Shown: positions 8,157 through 9,776 of the stretch, in pieces
Layout of the letters: each line of letters begins with the position of its first letter
Position numbering within the stretch: position 1 is the first letter of the stretch
NCBI GenBank assembly: GCA_036395835.1
Contig: DASWCW010000214.1
Coordinates: forward strand, 1 to 9,776
DNA length: 9,776 bases
Source of the DNA: AP-16 sp036395835
GTDB lineage: Bacteria > Pseudomonadota > Alphaproteobacteria > Rhizobiales > Xanthobacteraceae
Direction: 5' to 3'
The notes under the pieces: generated by a model
The model's database searches: none
What the model saw: the letters and a program-made list of their open reading frames with translations, nothing else
What the model was told of the DNA's origin: nothing
Made by a program: the position numbers and the translations under genes

Positions 8157-8648
8157 CTACGAACTCGCGTTGAGCACGGTGACGGCCCGCCGGTTCTGCG
8201 ACCAGCAGGAAATATCGTTGCACACCGCGACCGGACGTTCCTTGCCGTAGGAGATCGTGCGCATCCGGTTGGGGTCGACGCCGTGCGCGGCGAGATAATC
8301 GTGCACCGCCTGCGCGCGTCTGGCGCCGAGCGCGATGTTGTATTCGCGCGTTCCGCGCTCATCGGCGTGGCCTTCGACCGTGAAACTGTAGCGATTGTAG
8401 GCCTGCAGCCATTGGGCTTGCTTGTCGAGCGTGCCGCGCGCCTGGGGCGTGAGCTCGGTCGAATCCGTCTCGAAGAACACCCGGTCGCCGACGTTGACGA
8501 CGAAATCCTGCTGGCTTCCGGGCGCGCCGGCCGCGGCCATGCCGGCCTGGTTCTGCGTTGCACTGCTCGCGCAAGCGGCAAGCGCCAAGCCTGCCAGCAG
8601 CGCCACGGCGAGCTTCGCATTTCGCAACATCCCGGTCATCCTGGTCAT
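8157..8648 (-). CDS. pal: Peptidoglycan-associated lipoprotein Pal
   Basis: Pal is the outer-membrane lipoprotein of the Tol-Pal complex; it binds meso-DAP in peptidoglycan and is recruited to the division site by TolB. The 163-residue precursor has a lipoprotein signal peptide with lipobox LAAC (Cys26) and a short Ala/Gly/Gln linker. An OmpA-like domain (about 48-163) carries VFFETDSTELTPQARG and the peptidoglycan motif TVEGHADERGTREYNIALGARR (given as TVEGHADERGT, residues 90-100, and REYNIALGARR, 101-111), with Asp96 and Arg110/Arg111 as ligand candidates. A Cys143-Cys148 pair precedes WSQNRRAVTV, as often seen in alphaproteobacterial Pal. The ATG at 8648 has GAGGGAG eight bases upstream. 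ATGs at codons 4 and 7 lie in a 9-nt near-repeat (ATGACCAGG/ATGACCGGG), so the start could be slightly further in. It sits 300 nt after tolB. Confidence 0.97.
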   Translation of the reverse strand: MTRMTGMLRNAKLAVALLAGLALAACASSATQNQAGMAAAGAPGSQQDFVVNVGDRVFFETDSTELTPQARGTLDKQAQWLQAYNRYSFTVEGHADERGTREYNIALGARRAQAVHDYLAAHGVDPNRMRTISYGKERPVAVCNDISCWSQNRRAVTVLNASS

Positions 8649-8701
8649 TCCGGTGACTCCCTCGTTAAGCCCTGCCCGGACCCTACTCCCGGTCTAGCCC
8701 G

Positions 8702-8736
8702 CCTTCGTTAAGCGAAGGTTCCGTCAACCTTGACGG
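8702..8736. repeat. Two adjacent inverted repeats upstream of pal
   Basis: CCTTCG-TTAAG-CGAAGG (8702-8718) and CCGTCAA-CC-TTGACGG (8721-8736) are two perfect inverted repeats separated by 2 nt, about 54-88 nt upstream of the pal start codon. As RNA they would form tandem hairpins in the pal leader. As DNA the second is a good dyad for a dimeric repressor. TTGACG at 8730-8735 on either strand also resembles a -35 box, but no -10 box sits at the right distance on the minus strand. Confidence 0.5.
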
Positions 8737-8905
8737 CGGCTTGCGGCGAGCACGCAAAATTTCGCAAACGGCTGAAAGCTTCGATAATGGTTAAGGCCCC
8801 GTGAACGTCCCGCCTTACCACGCCCCGCCTTTACCAGCCGGACGTGTCCCGATCATGGCGGCGCATGGGGGGGCTTGCCCGGTTCTATTCTACCGCAGCG
8901 TTCCG

Positions 8906-8940
8906 CCCCGCCCCCGGCGGCCCCGCCGCCGCCCGCCCCC
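8906..8940 (-). other. G-quadruplex-forming motif downstream of tolB
   Basis: In the transcribed strand five G runs (GGGGG, GGG, GGGG, GGGGG, GGGG) are separated by 1, 7, 5 and 1 nt, meeting the usual G3+N1-7 quadruplex rule. The run begins 8 nt after the tolB stop codon. A competing hairpin, CGGCGG/CCGCCG (8915-8920 with 8926-8931), uses the same bases. Either structure could slow RNA polymerase or stabilise the tolB 3' end. Confidence 0.45.
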
Positions 8941-8948
8941 GCCGCCGC

Positions 8949-9776
8949 TCACGACAGCAGCGGCGACCAGGCCGGATCCGACGCATAGCTCGGCGTCGGG
9001 ATTCTCTGCTCGTTGCGCCCGGTGAGGTCGATCGTGAACAGCGCGGCCCCGCTGTTGCCGCCGGGGTCGCGGAAGAACATCAGCACGCGGCCGTTCGGCG
9101 CCCAGGTCGGCCCCTCGTTGTGGTAGCCCTCGGTCAAGAGCCGCTCGCCCGAGCCGTCCGGCTTGATCACGCCGATCCCGAACGTGCCTTGCCCGTGCTT
9201 GGTGAACGCGATGGCATCGCCGCGCGGCGACCACACCGGGGTCGAATAGGAGCCGTTGCCGAAGCTGATGCGTTGCGCCGGCCCGCCGCCGGCGGCCATG
9301 ACGTAGATCTGCTGCGCGCCGCCGCGATCGGACTCGAAGCAGATCTGCGCGCCGTTGGGCGAATAGCACGGCGCCGTGTCGATCGCCGGCGTCTCGGTCA
9401 GCCGCGTCATCGTCTTCGAGCGCAGGTCCATCACGAACAGGTTGGAATTGCTGCCCTGCTGCAGGCTCATGATCACGCGCTGACCGTCGGGCGAGAACCG
9501 CGGCGAGAAGCTCATGCCAGGGAAATTGCCGACGATCTCGCGCTGTCCGGTTTCGATGTTGAGCAGATAAACCCGAGGATCGCCCTGCCCATAGGACATG
9601 TAGGTGATTTCCTGAGTCGAGGGATTGAAGCGCGGCGTGAGCACGAGATCTTCGCCGCGGGTCAGATAGCGCACGGCAGCGCCGTCCTGATCCATGATGG
9701 CGAGCCGCTTGACCCGGCGCTCCCTCGGCCCGGTCTCGTCGACGAACACGACCCTGGTGTCGAAATAACCCTTCTC
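8949..9776 (-). CDS. tolB: Tol-Pal translocation protein TolB, C-terminal 275 residues (partial, cut by window edge)
   Basis: TolB is the periplasmic soluble component that binds Pal and TolA to recruit Pal to the septum. The frame is open from base 9776 to the TGA at 8949-8951 (275 codons plus stop). It begins EKGYFDTRVVFVDETGP and covers the six-bladed beta-propeller. WD40-like (PD40) repeats recur: TPRFNPSTQEITYMS, SPRFSPDGQRVIMS, APCYSPNGAQICFESD, TPVWSPRGDAIAFTK, GPTWAPNGRVLMFFRD and the closing DPAWSPLLS. The signal peptide and N-terminal domain (about 160 residues, with the TolA-binding end) lie beyond the window. No start codon is visible; the in-frame ATGs inside this stretch are internal. 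Sequence and position before pal make the assignment secure. Confidence 0.97.
   Translation of the reverse strand, partial: EKGYFDTRVVFVDETGPRERRVKRLAIMDQDGAAVRYLTRGEDLVLTPRFNPSTQEITYMSYGQGDPRVYLLNIETGQREIVGNFPGMSFSPRFSPDGQRVIMSLQQGSNSNLFVMDLRSKTMTRLTETPAIDTAPCYSPNGAQICFESDRGGAQQIYVMAAGGGPAQRISFGNGSYSTPVWSPRGDAIAFTKHGQGTFGIGVIKPDGSGERLLTEGYHNEGPTWAPNGRVLMFFRDPGGNSGAALFTIDLTGRNEQRIPTPSYASDPAWSPLLS

Larger units (their letters stand above)
8649..8948. other. Non-coding gap between tolB and pal (300 nt)
   Basis: No gene is supported here on either strand; open frames across it are low-complexity shadows. It contains a G-rich run right after tolB (8906-8940), near-duplicate CGCCTTACCA/CGCCTTTACCA elements (about 8811-8835), and paired inverted repeats before pal (8702-8736). 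The minus strand between 8737 and 8800 is the AT-richest part (AAATTTTGCG, TTAACCATTATCG) and is the most likely place for a pal promoter, although I cannot fix its boxes. Confidence 0.6.

Overview
The window looks like core chromosome of a GC-rich alphaproteobacterium, most likely a Hyphomicrobiales (Rhizobiales) member near the Bradyrhizobium/Rhodopseudomonas/Xanthobacteraceae group. Three things point there: the tolB-pal-cpoB-tilS-ftsH-glmM gene order, the rhizobial form of SerC behind a serC-leader-like RNA, and intergenic palindromes resembling the repeats common in that group. Family-level placement is inference from remembered sequences. Every gene I can support lies on the minus strand, so the layout is described in transcription order, from high to low coordinate.

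Envelope/Tol-Pal block (9776 to 6654): the C-terminal beta-propeller of TolB (cut by the window edge), then Pal (peptidoglycan-associated lipoprotein), then CpoB/YbgF (coiled coil plus TPR). These periplasmic and outer-membrane parts of the Tol-Pal machine couple outer-membrane constriction and septal peptidoglycan synthesis at division. The spacers are unusually long for an operon: 300 nt between tolB and pal, 387 nt between pal and cpoB. They hold inverted repeats, a G-quadruplex-type G-rich run and near-duplicate 20-mers.

Housekeeping block (6667 to 1940): tilS overlaps the cpoB stop by 14 nt. A small hairpin and a sigma70-type promoter separate it from ftsH, the membrane AAA+ zinc protease. 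A palindromic REP-like element lies between ftsH and glmM (phosphoglucosamine mutase, peptidoglycan/LPS precursor synthesis).

Outer-membrane-protein block (1822 to 447): a TTAA-rich control region contains one perfect match to the CtrA consensus TTAA-N7-TTAAC. It precedes a 79-codon ORF that is essentially only the N-terminus of an alphaproteobacterial beta-barrel protein and ends just before a strong terminator hairpin. Next is a second, full-length beta-barrel protein gene whose last ~55 codons are in another frame, consistent with one base lost from a G4 run.

Serine block (331 to 1): a promoter, a two-hairpin leader whose last stem covers the ribosome binding site, and the first 83 codons of serC (phosphoserine aminotransferase), cut by the window edge.

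I see no mobile element, CRISPR array, tRNA, rRNA or defence system, and nothing amounting to a novel multi-gene system. The points most worth checking are the broken and truncated outer-membrane protein genes, the CtrA-like site, the serC leader and the structured non-coding gaps inside the tol-pal cluster.
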